From NCBI GenBank assembly GCA_963662395.1, contig OY759511.1:3410001-3474000 (forward strand): a stretch of DNA of 64,000 nucleotides. Reading direction: 5' to 3'. The notes under the pieces were generated by a model, which made no database searches, was not told where the DNA came from, and saw nothing but the letters and a program-made list of their open reading frames with translations. Positions 56,536 through 64,000 of this stretch are shown here, in pieces; position 1 is the first letter of the stretch, and each line of letters starts with the position of its first letter. This stretch comes from JAPOXR01 sp963662395 (lineage in GTDB: Bacteria; Pseudomonadota; Alphaproteobacteria; Rhodobacterales; Rhodobacteraceae). The translations under genes were made by a program, and so were the position numbers.

Positions 56536-58353
56536 ATGAGTTCCCGGTGCATGTTGGAAAGGTCCGTGCCGGTGTCGATCGGCGTCGAACGCATTCCGAA
56601 CAGGCGGGGACGGGCCTGCTTCCTGATGCGGCAGTCCTGGCGGGAGGGTAGGCGCGTCAGGAAGAAGACCCTGGCCAACCTTACCGATCTGCCACCGGAC
56701 CGGATCGCCGGCATCGATGCGGTGCTCGGGGGCGGGGTGGTGTTTTCCTCCATCGATGCCGCACTCGCCATCAGGCGCTCGCTGCCGCACGGGGCTGTGG
56801 CGGCGGTGCCGGGCACCGCCCGCGGCCTCGGTCTCGAGCGCATCCTGCACCGGAGCCGCTCCCGCATGCGGGACCTGGCACTGGCCGCCATCGCCTCGAG
56901 GATCATTTCCCCGGATTCCAGGCCGGCCACCGCCCGGCAGCTCTCGCCCGAGACTGCCGGCAGCTCCCTGGGGTCCCTCCTCGGTCTCGGGGAGGTGAGC
57001 GGAGGCGAGATGCCGGAGATGCCGGACTGGCTGCTCTCCCGCCAGCGCCGGATCGAGAAGAGCCTGGCGGGTCGGCATCCGAGGGGAGGGACGCTCATCC
57101 TCCATGACGTCTCGTCAAGCTACCTTGAGGGAAAGCAATGCCCGCTGGCGGCTTTCGGCCACAGCCGGGACGGCAAGAAGGGCAAGAAGCAGATCACCTG
57201 CGGCCTGCTCTGTTCGGAGGAAGGCTGCCCGGTGGCGGTGGAGGTGTTTTCGGGCAATACCGCCGATCCGGCCACGGTGGCCGGCCAGGTGGAGAAGATC
57301 CGGGAACGTTTCGGCATCAAGCGCATTGCCCTCATCGGTGACCGGAGCATGCTCACCACCGCCCGCATCCGGGAGGATCCGGCGCCGGTCGGCCTCGACC
57401 GGCTCTCGGCACTCACCACCGGTGACATCCGCCAGCTGCTGAAATCGGCGGAAGGGATACCACCGCTGGTGCCGGAGGAGCTGGTGGACGGTGCGGTGGC
57501 CGGGATCACCGGACCGGAGCATCCGGGCGAGCGGCTGATGGTGTGCCTGAACCCGCGTCTCGGGGCAGAGCGGCGGCGCAAGCGGGAGGAACTCCTTGTG
57601 GCCACCGAAGAGGTGCTTTCCGGTATCGCTGCTGCCCATGCGAAAGGCAAGCCGGGTGCGGTGAACCGGGACCGGACCTGGAAGGCGATCGGGCGGAAGG
57701 TGGGCCGGCGCAAGGTCGAGAAGCATTTCGACGTCACGGTCACCGATGACGGCATGGAGTGGGCCAGGAGCCAGGAGCGGACCCTCGCCGAGGCCCGGCT
57801 CGACGGCATCCACGTCATGCGGACCAGCCTCGGGCCCGGGGCCATCGCCGCCGAAGCAGCGGTGGAGGCATGCAAGTCTCTCTCGATGGTGGAGCGGAAC
57901 TTCCGCAACGCCAGGTCCGATCCCGGGATCCGTCCGGTCCATGTCCATGCCGCGACCCATGTCCGGGCCCATGTGTTCCTGTGCATGCTGGCCCTGCATG
58001 CCCGCTGGCAGATGCGAAGGTGTCTGGCACCTCTCCTCTTCGAGGATGATGACCGGGAAGGGGCAAGGGAAGGGCGGGCCTCGCCGGTGGAAAAGGCCGG
58101 GGTCTCGGCGAGTGCGAAATCCAGGGCCGGCAGCAAATGCACCGCCGATGGTCTGCCGGTGCACGGCTTCCGTACCTTGCTCGATGATCTGGCGACGCTG
58201 ACGCTGAACGAGGTGAGCCTGCCGGGCTGTCCGGAGCATGCCTTCCCGCTATTGGCCAGACCGACGCAGCTGCAGGCCAGGGCACTGGCGCTGCCTGGCA
58301 TCAGACCGGCACGGACCGTTCCCGATGCGCAGGCAGGTCAGATCAGCGGCTGA
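56536..58353 (+). CDS. IS1634-family transposase
   Basis: 605 residues from ATG 56536. Landmarks: VPVSIGVERIPNRRGRACFLMRQSWREGRRVRKKTLANL in the N-terminus, TLILHDVSSSYLEGKQ (first Asp), GCPVAVEVFSGNTADPATV, KRIALIGDRSMLTTARI (second Asp) and a C-terminal KSLSMVERNFRNARSD, HVRAHVFLCMLAL. Full length; looks intact. Confidence 0.9.
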   Translation: MSSRCMLERSVPVSIGVERIPNRRGRACFLMRQSWREGRRVRKKTLANLTDLPPDRIAGIDAVLGGGVVFSSIDAALAIRRSLPHGAVAAVPGTARGLGLERILHRSRSRMRDLALAAIASRIISPDSRPATARQLSPETAGSSLGSLLGLGEVSGGEMPEMPDWLLSRQRRIEKSLAGRHPRGGTLILHDVSSSYLEGKQCPLAAFGHSRDGKKGKKQITCGLLCSEEGCPVAVEVFSGNTADPATVAGQVEKIRERFGIKRIALIGDRSMLTTARIREDPAPVGLDRLSALTTGDIRQLLKSAEGIPPLVPEELVDGAVAGITGPEHPGERLMVCLNPRLGAERRRKREELLVATEEVLSGIAAAHAKGKPGAVNRDRTWKAIGRKVGRRKVEKHFDVTVTDDGMEWARSQERTLAEARLDGIHVMRTSLGPGAIAAEAAVEACKSLSMVERNFRNARSDPGIRPVHVHAATHVRAHVFLCMLALHARWQMRRCLAPLLFEDDDREGAREGRASPVEKAGVSASAKSRAGSKCTADGLPVHGFRTLLDDLATLTLNEVSLPGCPEHAFPLLARPTQLQARALALPGIRPARTVPDAQAGQISG

Positions 58354-58531
58354 CGGGCCAAAAACCCCTGCAAATCAGCAGGATGGACCTGGATTCCTTC
58401 TTTTGTTGCCGTGGAAGTTCCGATTAGTGTTCGAAATCGGAGAGGACCGTGGCGATGTTTGTCAAACGGCGTGAAACGAGGGGGTTTATCCCGGTGGCGG
58501 ACAAACTACACGGAAGCGGCTGAATGCACTA

Positions 58532-59402
58532 GGGCCTGTTGACAATCGAGTTGCCAATCAGCCGCGCAGGTGCCATTTTCCCTGCAACGCACGTCGGAAT
58601 GGCGGCACGAGCAGGTGAGGAAAATGACGGATGAATGCAGACAGGACGGTGCTTGCGGGCGCCATGTGGGCGCGGACCCGCCCCATGCTGCCCGGCAAGG
58701 CGACCGACCCCGGCGTCACCGCGGCAGTGGGCAGGATGTTTCTCGAGGCGGCACTCTGGCGGATCCGCACCGGATCGCCCTGGCGCGACCTTCCGGAGCA
58801 TTTCGGCAACTGGAACAGCGTGTTCAAGCGCTTCCGCAGATGGGCCCTTTCGGGCATTTTCGAGACCGTATTCAACGAGCCCCCGGATGAGTTCGACCTC
58901 GAATACATCTTCGTGGACGGCACCATCGTCCAGGCGCACCAGAAGGCGGCCGGCGCAAAAGGGGGACCTCGAGGCAGGGTATCGGACGCTCCCGGGGTGG
59001 CCTGACCAGCAAGATCGTGGCAATCGTGGATGCACTTGGCTGTCTCGTGCGGTTCGTGATCCTTCCCGGCCAGGCCCATGACCTGGCCGGCGTGCCGGAA
59101 CTTGTCGACGATCTCCGCTACGGGGCCCTCATCGGCGACAGGGCATTCGATGCCGACTGGCTGCTGGCAGAAATCGAGGCGATCGGAGCGATGGCGGTGA
59201 TTCCCCCGAGACGGAACCGGACAATGCCCCGGCATCATGACCGGGAGATGTACAAATGGCGCCACCGGATCGAGAACTTCTTCGCAAGAATCAAGGAGTT
59301 CCGGGCGATCGCCACCCGCTACGACAAGACCGACGCCAGTTTCGCGGCGGCGATTCATCTCGTCAGTGGCGTGGTTGCGGCAGCATGATTGTCAACAGGC
59401 CC
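58532..59402 (+). mobile_element. IS5-family (IS427-type) element, complete
   Basis: Perfect 15-bp inverted repeats, gggcctgttgacaat (58532) and its complement ending at 59402, with TA on both sides (58530-58531 and 59403-59404). Length 871 bp. Two overlapping transposase frames. A solo copy of its left end is at 5203. Confidence 0.93.
58631..59388 (+). CDS. IS5-type transposase in two frames joined by -1 frameshifting
   Basis: OrfA (58631-59005) has the DUF4096 N-terminus LFLEAALWRIRTGSPWRDLPEHFGNWNSVFKRFRRWA-like sequence and the first catalytic region FVDGTIVQAHQKAAGAKGG. The remaining core is in the -1 frame: SKIVAIVDALGCLVRFVILPGQAHD, LIGDRAFDADWLL, YKWRHRIENFFARIKEFRAIATRYDKTDASFAA, ending at 59388. 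The run AAAAGGGGG near 58958 lies in the overlap and is a plausible slippery site. This two-frame layout is normal for the group, so the element is probably functional. Confidence 0.85.
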
Positions 59403-59552
59403 TAATGCGTGAATCCCCAGGCTCCCGCGCGGACACGCCGCCGCCGGAGTTGGCGGGGCATGATGTTTTCCTTGCCGAAGCCGCCTTTCGGTCCAGCGCA
59501 TCAGATGGAGATCGAGCAGGAGAGAACGTAGTCGATGCGGATGACTTCATAA

Positions 59553-59600
59553 TTGACGCCTGAGAATATAGTTCATATATGGTTATTATAGAATATATGG
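59553..59600 (+). promoter_or_regulatory. Promoter and direct-repeat operator of the AbiE operon
   Basis: TTGACG (59553-59558) and TATATG (59576-59581) at 17-bp spacing form a plausible promoter. The octamer ATATATGG occurs twice (59575-59582, 59593-59600) in an AT-rich stretch unlike the surroundings. AbiEi antitoxins repress their own operon by binding upstream repeats, so this is a probable operator. Confidence 0.6.
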
Positions 59601-59619
59601 AATAGTTTCCCGAACCGTC

Positions 59620-60414
59620 ATGCCCCGACTCCTCTCCGCGCCCTTCTTCAGCGCCAACCCGGTCTTCCGGCGGGCCGAATACGCCGCGGCGGTTGGTCGG
59701 CGACCAGATGACAAGGTCGTCACGACGATGCTCGCCCAGCATCTCCAGGCTGGCAATATCCGGCGCATCGCCCGTGGCGTCTTCGCCTCGGTGCCCAAGC
59801 ATGCCGACGCTGCGACATGGTCGGTCGACCGCCTCCTGGCCGCCTCCCGTCTGCGCCATGGCGGCACGATCGCCTACCACTCGGCCCTCGAACTGCACGG
59901 CTACGCCTATACGGAGGGGCATGACGTGCAGGTCATCGCGGAGGGCGAGCCCGGCCTGTTCGCGGCGGCCGGTTTCGCCTGCCGGTTCGTCAGGCCGCCG
60001 CGCAGCTTCGCACCCCCGGATGGCGTCATGGCGGTCGACCGCATGGGGCAGGAGGTCCGGGTGACGACGATCGAGCGGACGATCGCCGATCTGTTCGACC
60101 GCTACGATCTGGCCGGGCGCGCGGAGGAACTCTTCAACTCCCTGGATCTGGTGGTGCGGATCGATGCCCTGGCGCTGGTCCGGTACGTGCGCGCGCTCGG
60201 CAAGGCCACGGCCGCCGGCGCCGTGGGCTTCTGGCTGGAGCGCGAGCAGAAGCGACTGGGCGTTTCGGATGCCGCGCTCGTGGCGCTTCGCACGCTCATG
60301 CCGACTCAGCCCCGCTATGTTCTTGGCACCAGGTCGGGCGAAGGAAAGACGGCTAGGGACTGGAACGTCATTCTCCCCGTCGATGTCCTCGAACGCCGCT
60401 TCGAGGGCCTGTAG
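59620..60414 (+). CDS. abiEi: AbiEi-family type IV antitoxin and transcriptional repressor
   Basis: 264 residues from ATG 59620. N-terminal winged helix (FRRAEYAAAVGR, MLAQHLQAGNIRRIARGVFASVP) and the AbiEi core GTIAYHSALELHGYAYTEGHDVQVIA, VTTIERTIADLFDRYDLAGRAEELFNSLDLV. The C-terminal part differs from short AbiEi forms. It counteracts the nucleotidyltransferase toxin and represses the operon. The toxin start follows the stop with no gap. Confidence 0.88.
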   Translation: MPRLLSAPFFSANPVFRRAEYAAAVGRRPDDKVVTTMLAQHLQAGNIRRIARGVFASVPKHADAATWSVDRLLAASRLRHGGTIAYHSALELHGYAYTEGHDVQVIAEGEPGLFAAAGFACRFVRPPRSFAPPDGVMAVDRMGQEVRVTTIERTIADLFDRYDLAGRAEELFNSLDLVVRIDALALVRYVRALGKATAAGAVGFWLEREQKRLGVSDAALVALRTLMPTQPRYVLGTRSGEGKTARDWNVILPVDVLERRFEGL

Positions 60415-61407
60415 ATGGCGGCGCCGTCCGCCCAGACTCTGCAGCGTCTCGCCGACGAGACCGGCCACCAGGCCGGCACGCTGGAGAAGGTGTTGCGGCT
60501 TCTGGACCTGTTGCAGGAGATCGCGCGGGATCGGGTTCTGGCGGACCGTCTCGTGCTCAAGGGCGGCACGGCGCTCAACCTCTTCCACCTCGGTCTCGAC
60601 CGGCTCTCGGTCGATATTGACCTGAACTATGTCGGAGCGCTCGACCGGGCAGCTATGGAAGCCGAACGCCCCGACGTCGACGCCGCGCTCGACCGTCTCC
60701 TCGCTTCCCAGGGACACGGCATTCGCCGCAGGCCCGACGAGCATGCCGGCGGCAAGTGGCTGGCGCGCTACGCCTCGGCACTCGGTGGCAACGCCACGTT
60801 GGAGGTCGACGTCAACTACATGGCGCGTCAGCCGTTGTTCGGCATGGCGCGCATGGAGTCTCTTTCCCTGGGCCGCATGCGGGCGAAAGACGTTCTCGTC
60901 CTCGACCTCCACGAAATCATTGCCGGCAAGCTTGTGGCACTTGTCGATCGGCATGCGGCCCGTGATCTCTTCGACGCGCGGCGGATCCTGTCCATCGACG
61001 GGCTTGACTGGGACCGGATCAAGGTTGGTGTGCTGGCCCTGGGCGCCAGCGGGCGACGCGACTGGCGTACCATGTCGATCGACGCCATCGAGGGCGATCC
61101 CCGCGAAATTCGCCAGAAGCTCGCCATCTGTCTGCCGCGCGACAATCTTGCCACCAGGGGAGAGGTCGACGCGTGGATTAACGAGACCGTTGCGCTCTGT
61201 CGCGAAAGATTCGCTTTCCTGTTCGATTTGACCGCGAACGAGCGGGCCTTTCTCGACGGTGTGCTCGATCGTGGCGAGATCGATGCGACCCTGCTGGACG
61301 TCGCACCGGAGATCGGTGTCCGAATCGAGGCCATGCCGATGCTTGCGTGGAAGATCCGACATGTTCGGGAGCATCGCGGCCTGGATGCCGGGAAGACGGA
61401 CCGATAG
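60415..61407 (+). CDS. abiEii: AbiEii-family nucleotidyltransferase toxin
   Basis: 330 residues, ATG directly after the abiEi stop. Nucleotidyltransferase motif KGGTALN (49-55) followed by LDRLSVDIDLNYV with D67 and D69, then KDVLVLDLHEIIAGKLVALVDRHAARDLFDARRIL, which matches the AbiEii/DUF1814 signature. The enzyme transfers nucleotides, typically to tRNA acceptor ends, and gives abortive infection when unrestrained. Complete and probably active. Confidence 0.9.
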   Translation: MAAPSAQTLQRLADETGHQAGTLEKVLRLLDLLQEIARDRVLADRLVLKGGTALNLFHLGLDRLSVDIDLNYVGALDRAAMEAERPDVDAALDRLLASQGHGIRRRPDEHAGGKWLARYASALGGNATLEVDVNYMARQPLFGMARMESLSLGRMRAKDVLVLDLHEIIAGKLVALVDRHAARDLFDARRILSIDGLDWDRIKVGVLALGASGRRDWRTMSIDAIEGDPREIRQKLAICLPRDNLATRGEVDAWINETVALCRERFAFLFDLTANERAFLDGVLDRGEIDATLLDVAPEIGVRIEAMPMLAWKIRHVREHRGLDAGKTDR

Positions 61408-61480
61408 AGCAGGCACCCGTATACATAGTGCGGTCAGGACCGGATCGAAATTCCGACCCTGCTCCTTTGGGGGTGTCGGC

Positions 61481-61798
61481 TTACTCCTCCGGCGGCCCGT
61501 CCCGCCGCATCGTCAGCACCCACTCCGGCAGATCCAGGCGCGCATACCGGACGGCCGTCCCGAACTGGAGGTAGAGCGGTCCTCCGCCTTTCACCCGATA
61601 TCGCTGTAGCATGCCGGGCGAGAGCGCAAGCAGGGCCGCGACCTCGCGGGTCGTCAGGATCACCCGGGGACCGTCCTTCGTATGAACCGTTGTCCCGCGG
61701 GGACGGGTGTCGTCGGACGAAGAGGGGTCCGCCGGCGCCTCGGCGGGTTCCTCGTGACGATCCGGGTCGGAGGAGCGATCGGGATTGTAGGGCGACAA
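61481..61798 (-). CDS. AlpA/excisionase-like DNA-binding protein
   Basis: About 105 residues if the TTG at 61798 is used; the frame is open further upstream (to 62062), but that part is arginine/proline-rich and overlaps an IstB remnant. The C-terminal 60 residues form a MerR/AlpA winged helix: VILTTREVAALLALSPGMLQRYRVKGGGPLYLQFGTAVRYARLDLPEWV. Such proteins control excision or transcription of integrated elements. Start uncertain. Confidence 0.65.
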   Translation of the reverse strand: MSPYNPDRSSDPDRHEEPAEAPADPSSSDDTRPRGTTVHTKDGPRVILTTREVAALLALSPGMLQRYRVKGGGPLYLQFGTAVRYARLDLPEWVLTMRRDGPPEE

Positions 61799-61817
61799 TC
61801 TGAATGAGAACCGCACG

Positions 61818-62430
61818 TCAATCAGGATGACAGTCTGACGCCGCGACAAGGCGGATGTTTTCCTGATCTCCCGTCGATTGCAAGCGCTTTTTCGACCGAA
61901 GCCCGGAAACGGCTGCGGCCCGCGGGGCCGGAGGCGCCGCGGGCCGCATGTCCCGGGATGTTCCGGCCCGTCCGGTCGGCGTGTTCTTCTGCGTGGCCCG
62001 GCGCGCCGGCCGCCGGCGTTTGCGGGTCTCGAATGCGCCGCGCCGGCGACAGCTCCCGACATTCATCCCGGGAATCACCGCCCGGTGCACCGGGCGGCCT
62101 GCCGCCGCCACCGCCATGGTCCGGTCCGGAAGGATCCGGTCCCGTTCCGGGAAGGGCCGACCCGCGGTGATCGGCAGCGAGCGCCGCTCGTGGCGGGCCG
62201 GGATGAGCTCGAAGAGCACCTGATCCTTGCCGACATGGGCAGGATCATCGAGGATCGGCAGGTGAACCCGGCCTGCCGGCGCCAGTGCCGCCTCCGGTGC
62301 CGGCTCCTTCCGCGCCGCCTGCAGCCGCTGCACCAGGTCGGTGGTCCGGCAGCAGGGCACCCGGTAGCCGGCCAGTCCGATCGCACCGGCAGGATGGCTC
62401 TTGCCGGTGCCCGGCGAGGCAGCGTTACAA
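61818..62430 (-). pseudogene. istB: IstB (IS21 helper ATPase) remnant
   Basis: The minus strand reads PGTGKSHPAGAIGLAGYRVPCCRTTDLVQRLQAARKE (Walker A GTGKS), LPILDDPAHVGKDQVLFELIPARHERRSLPITAGRPF (Walker B with a substitution) and RPVHRAVIPGMNVGSCRRRGAFE, following the IstB family to its C-terminus. The N-terminus and istA are missing, and several conserved positions are replaced. A different IS21 subgroup from the element at 18.2-21.1 kb. Confidence 0.75.
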
Positions 62431-62446
62431 TGCCCATTGCCGGCCT

Positions 62447-62863
62447 GTCCGGCTGACGATCCACTATCGTTTCCACCCGTATTTCGACGCGCAGGTCGAG
62501 CTGATCTCCTGCCGTCCTTCTCCGGGCGGGGTCAATCTCTGCGTCCGGCTGCCTGACGGGCGCCCGTTGACCATCGGCGAATGGATGAGTCGGCCGGAAG
62601 CCCGGATGCTTGCAGTCCGGACCACGCCGAGGCTTGCGAGAGGGGCCCTGTCGGAACTGCGCAGGGTTGTCGATAACGTCCTGCAATCGGCAACGGCCTA
62701 CGGAGGGATTCGGCATGAAGCAACCAGGAAGGATCCGGCAGAGGGAACTGTTCGACCCGGACGGGCCGGACCGGGTTCTGGAGGAGGAAAGACGGCAGGA
62801 ACCGGTGCTGCTGCTGGCCAGGCTGCTCCGGCAGGCGGCGACAGGCAAGGGAGAGGGTCATGA
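62447..62863 (+). CDS. DUF5372-like protein of a serine-recombinase module
   Basis: Frame beginning near 62447, with LTIHYRFHPYFDAQVELISCRPSPGGVNLCVRLPDGRPLTIGEWM, the short all-beta protein often encoded just before large serine recombinases in transposon-like modules. No good ATG; CTG at 62453 or a lost start are possible, so it may be 5'-truncated by the junction with the IstB remnant. The end overlaps the next gene. Confidence 0.5.
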   Translation, partial: VRLTIHYRFHPYFDAQVELISCRPSPGGVNLCVRLPDGRPLTIGEWMSRPEARMLAVRTTPRLARGALSELRRVVDNVLQSATAYGGIRHEATRKDPAEGTVRPGRAGPGSGGGKTAGTGAAAGQAAPAGGDRQGRGS

Positions 62864-62879
62864 ACCGGATCACGCCTGA
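62715..62879 (+). CDS. Small protein between the DUF5372-like gene and the serine recombinase
   Basis: 54 residues from ATG 62715, preceded by GGAGGG. RQRELFDPDGPDRVLEEERRQEPVLLLARLLRQAA is typical of the small accessory frame in this recombinase module. Its 3' end overlaps the recombinase start at 62860. Function unknown. Confidence 0.6.
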   Translation: MKQPGRIRQRELFDPDGPDRVLEEERRQEPVLLLARLLRQAATGKGEGHEPDHA

Positions 62880-64000
62880 ACACCTGTCCCGTTCGGCGAT
62901 CGTCCATGTCCGGCAATCGACCATGCACCAGGTCCGCACCAATTCCGGGAGCCGGAACCGGCAATATGATCTGAAGCTGCGGGCCGCCGGGCCTGGCTGG
63001 CCGGAGGTGACCGTGATCGACGACGATCCCGGCGCTCCGGCGGCGGCACCGTGCGGGCCGGTTTCGATCGCATGCCGGCTGCGGTCTGCCGGGGCGAGGT
63101 CGGCATGATCCTGGCGGTGGATGCGTCGCGGCTGGCAAGGAATGGCCGCGAGTGGCATGCGCTGATCGAGTTCCGCGGCCTGCTCGGCTGCCTGCTTGCC
63201 GACGAGAATACGGTCTGTGATCCCCGCCTGCCGACGGACAGGATGCTCCTGGGCATGCATGGGGCCATGTCGGAACTCGAGGCCTCGAACATCCGCAAGC
63301 GCTCGGAGGAAGGTATCCGGCGCAAGGCCGCGAGAGGCGAGCTCTACCTGTTCGTTGCGGCCGGCTACCGCAGGGTGGGCAGGGACGGCATCGAGATGGA
63401 TCCTGACCTGCGGGTGAGGGAAGCGGTGTCGCCGGTGCTGCGCAGGTTCAGGCAGTTGCAGAGCGTGCGCCGGCTTCATCTCCGGCTGCGCCAGGAAGGC
63501 ATCGAGTTGCCATCGGCGCTGCCGGGGCATGAGCGGATACGCTGGAGCCTGCCGGGCTGCAGCCGGGTCCACGGCATCCCGACCAACCCGGTCCATGCCG
63601 GCGCCCATGTCCTTGGCCGCCGAAGCAGCCGCACCGGCATCCGCGACGGGCGCAAGCATGTGAGCCGCGGACACCATCCGGCCCGGGACGAGTGGCAGGT
63701 CTTGAAGAGGGACAATCATGAGGGCTGCATCACCCGGGACGAATACGAGGCGAACCGGCGCGTGATCTCGAACAATGCATCGAAGTTCTGCCCGAGCGGC
63801 GGTCCGCAGTGGCAAGGCACTGCTTGCCGGGCTGCTGCGCTGCGGGCATTGCGGCCAGCGGATCCGGGTCGCCTGTACCGGCACCCGGTCCGATGTCCTT
63901 CGCCATGATTGCCGGGGCGGCCTTCTCGACCACGGCGAGGCAAAGTGCATCTCCTTTGGTGGCCGGTTGGCTGACGAAGCGATTGGCGGCGAGATCGTGC
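62860..64000 (+). pseudogene. Large serine recombinase, two frameshifts, runs off the right edge
   Basis: ATG 62860 with GAGAGG upstream. Frame 1: ITPEHLSRSAIVHVRQSTMHQVRTN with the catalytic serine in VRQST, to about 63040. Frame 2 (from about 63051): GEVGMILAVDASRLARNGREWHALIEFRGLLGCLLADE, GAMSELEASNIRKRSEEGIRRKAARGEL, to about 63780. Frame 3: SGKALLAGLLRCGHCGQRIRVACTG, DCRGGLLDHGEAKCISFGG, the zinc ribbon, to the window end. Two single-base changes break it, so it is inactive unless the sequence has errors. Confidence 0.85.

Noticed and set aside
59392..61416. Minus-strand frame of 674 codons
   Set aside because: Antisense to abiEi-abiEii, which carry the family signatures.
1..64000. CRISPR arrays, rRNA, tRNA
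   Set aside because: No regularly spaced identical repeats with unique spacers and no RNA gene signature were found; the 22-bp array at 20948 has no spacers and belongs to IS21.

Overview
The window is GC-rich accessory DNA from a proteobacterium, most likely an alphaproteobacterium. That assignment is tentative and rests on composition, the type of relaxase and the IS complement; no rRNA, tRNA or housekeeping operon is present to fix it. The content suggests a large plasmid, an integrative conjugative element, or a defence island built from pieces of such elements. Insertion sequences and their remnants occupy roughly a third of the sequence, and many genes are broken.

Layout: 1-4083 holds most of a MobF conjugative relaxase-helicase (minus strand, running off the left edge) with a small divergent membrane protein. 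5.2-9.5 kb has two orphan mobile-element ends and then a two-gene candidate defence operon (HTH plus PLD-like nuclease, then a large helical protein) behind a palindromic operator. 9.8-12.6 kb has a small gene plus HNH nuclease operon split by an IS5-like element (TACT duplication) and a truncated resolvase. 13.0-18.1 kb is a single 1707-residue Avs-like protein (QxK nuclease, P-loop NTPase, helical repeats). 18.2-21.1 kb is a decayed IS21 element. 21.3-24.3 kb has a DruA-like fragment and a compact TIR / SLATT / nuclease cluster. 25-27.2 kb has two tyrosine recombinases overlapping by ATGA. 28.3-31.8 kb has a large AAA ATPase fused to a C-terminal phosphoribosyltransferase-like domain.

32-38.4 kb is an IS graveyard: a frameshifted HEPN-like gene, two tandem related elements sharing one target site, an IS110 element, a dissected AbiEi antitoxin and an internally deleted element. 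38.6-40.8 kb has an isolated family 25 glycosyltransferase and an intact IS256 element with a 9-bp duplication beside its stop codon. 41.0-48.4 kb is a cluster linked to conjugation and replication: dotD-dotC-dotB-icmT (type IVB secretion core), a tyrosine recombinase, an exported protein and a protein with a DnaA domain IV. 48.6-49.3 kb is a secreted protein. 49.5-54.4 kb is a two-ATPase operon (the second with about a dozen TPR-like repeats) behind a 17-bp-arm palindrome. 54.6-59.4 kb has an AbiEi remnant and IS4, IS1634 and IS5 transposases. 59.6-61.4 kb is an intact AbiEi/AbiEii type IV toxin-antitoxin pair. The right end holds an AlpA-like regulator, an IstB remnant and a frameshifted serine-recombinase module.

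How it works together: transfer functions (MobF relaxase, partial type IVB core, DnaA-like protein, integrases) supply mobility. At least five separate candidate anti-phage or abortive-infection modules ride on it, and successive IS insertions have broken several of them. Functional assignments come from motif reading alone; no database search was possible.
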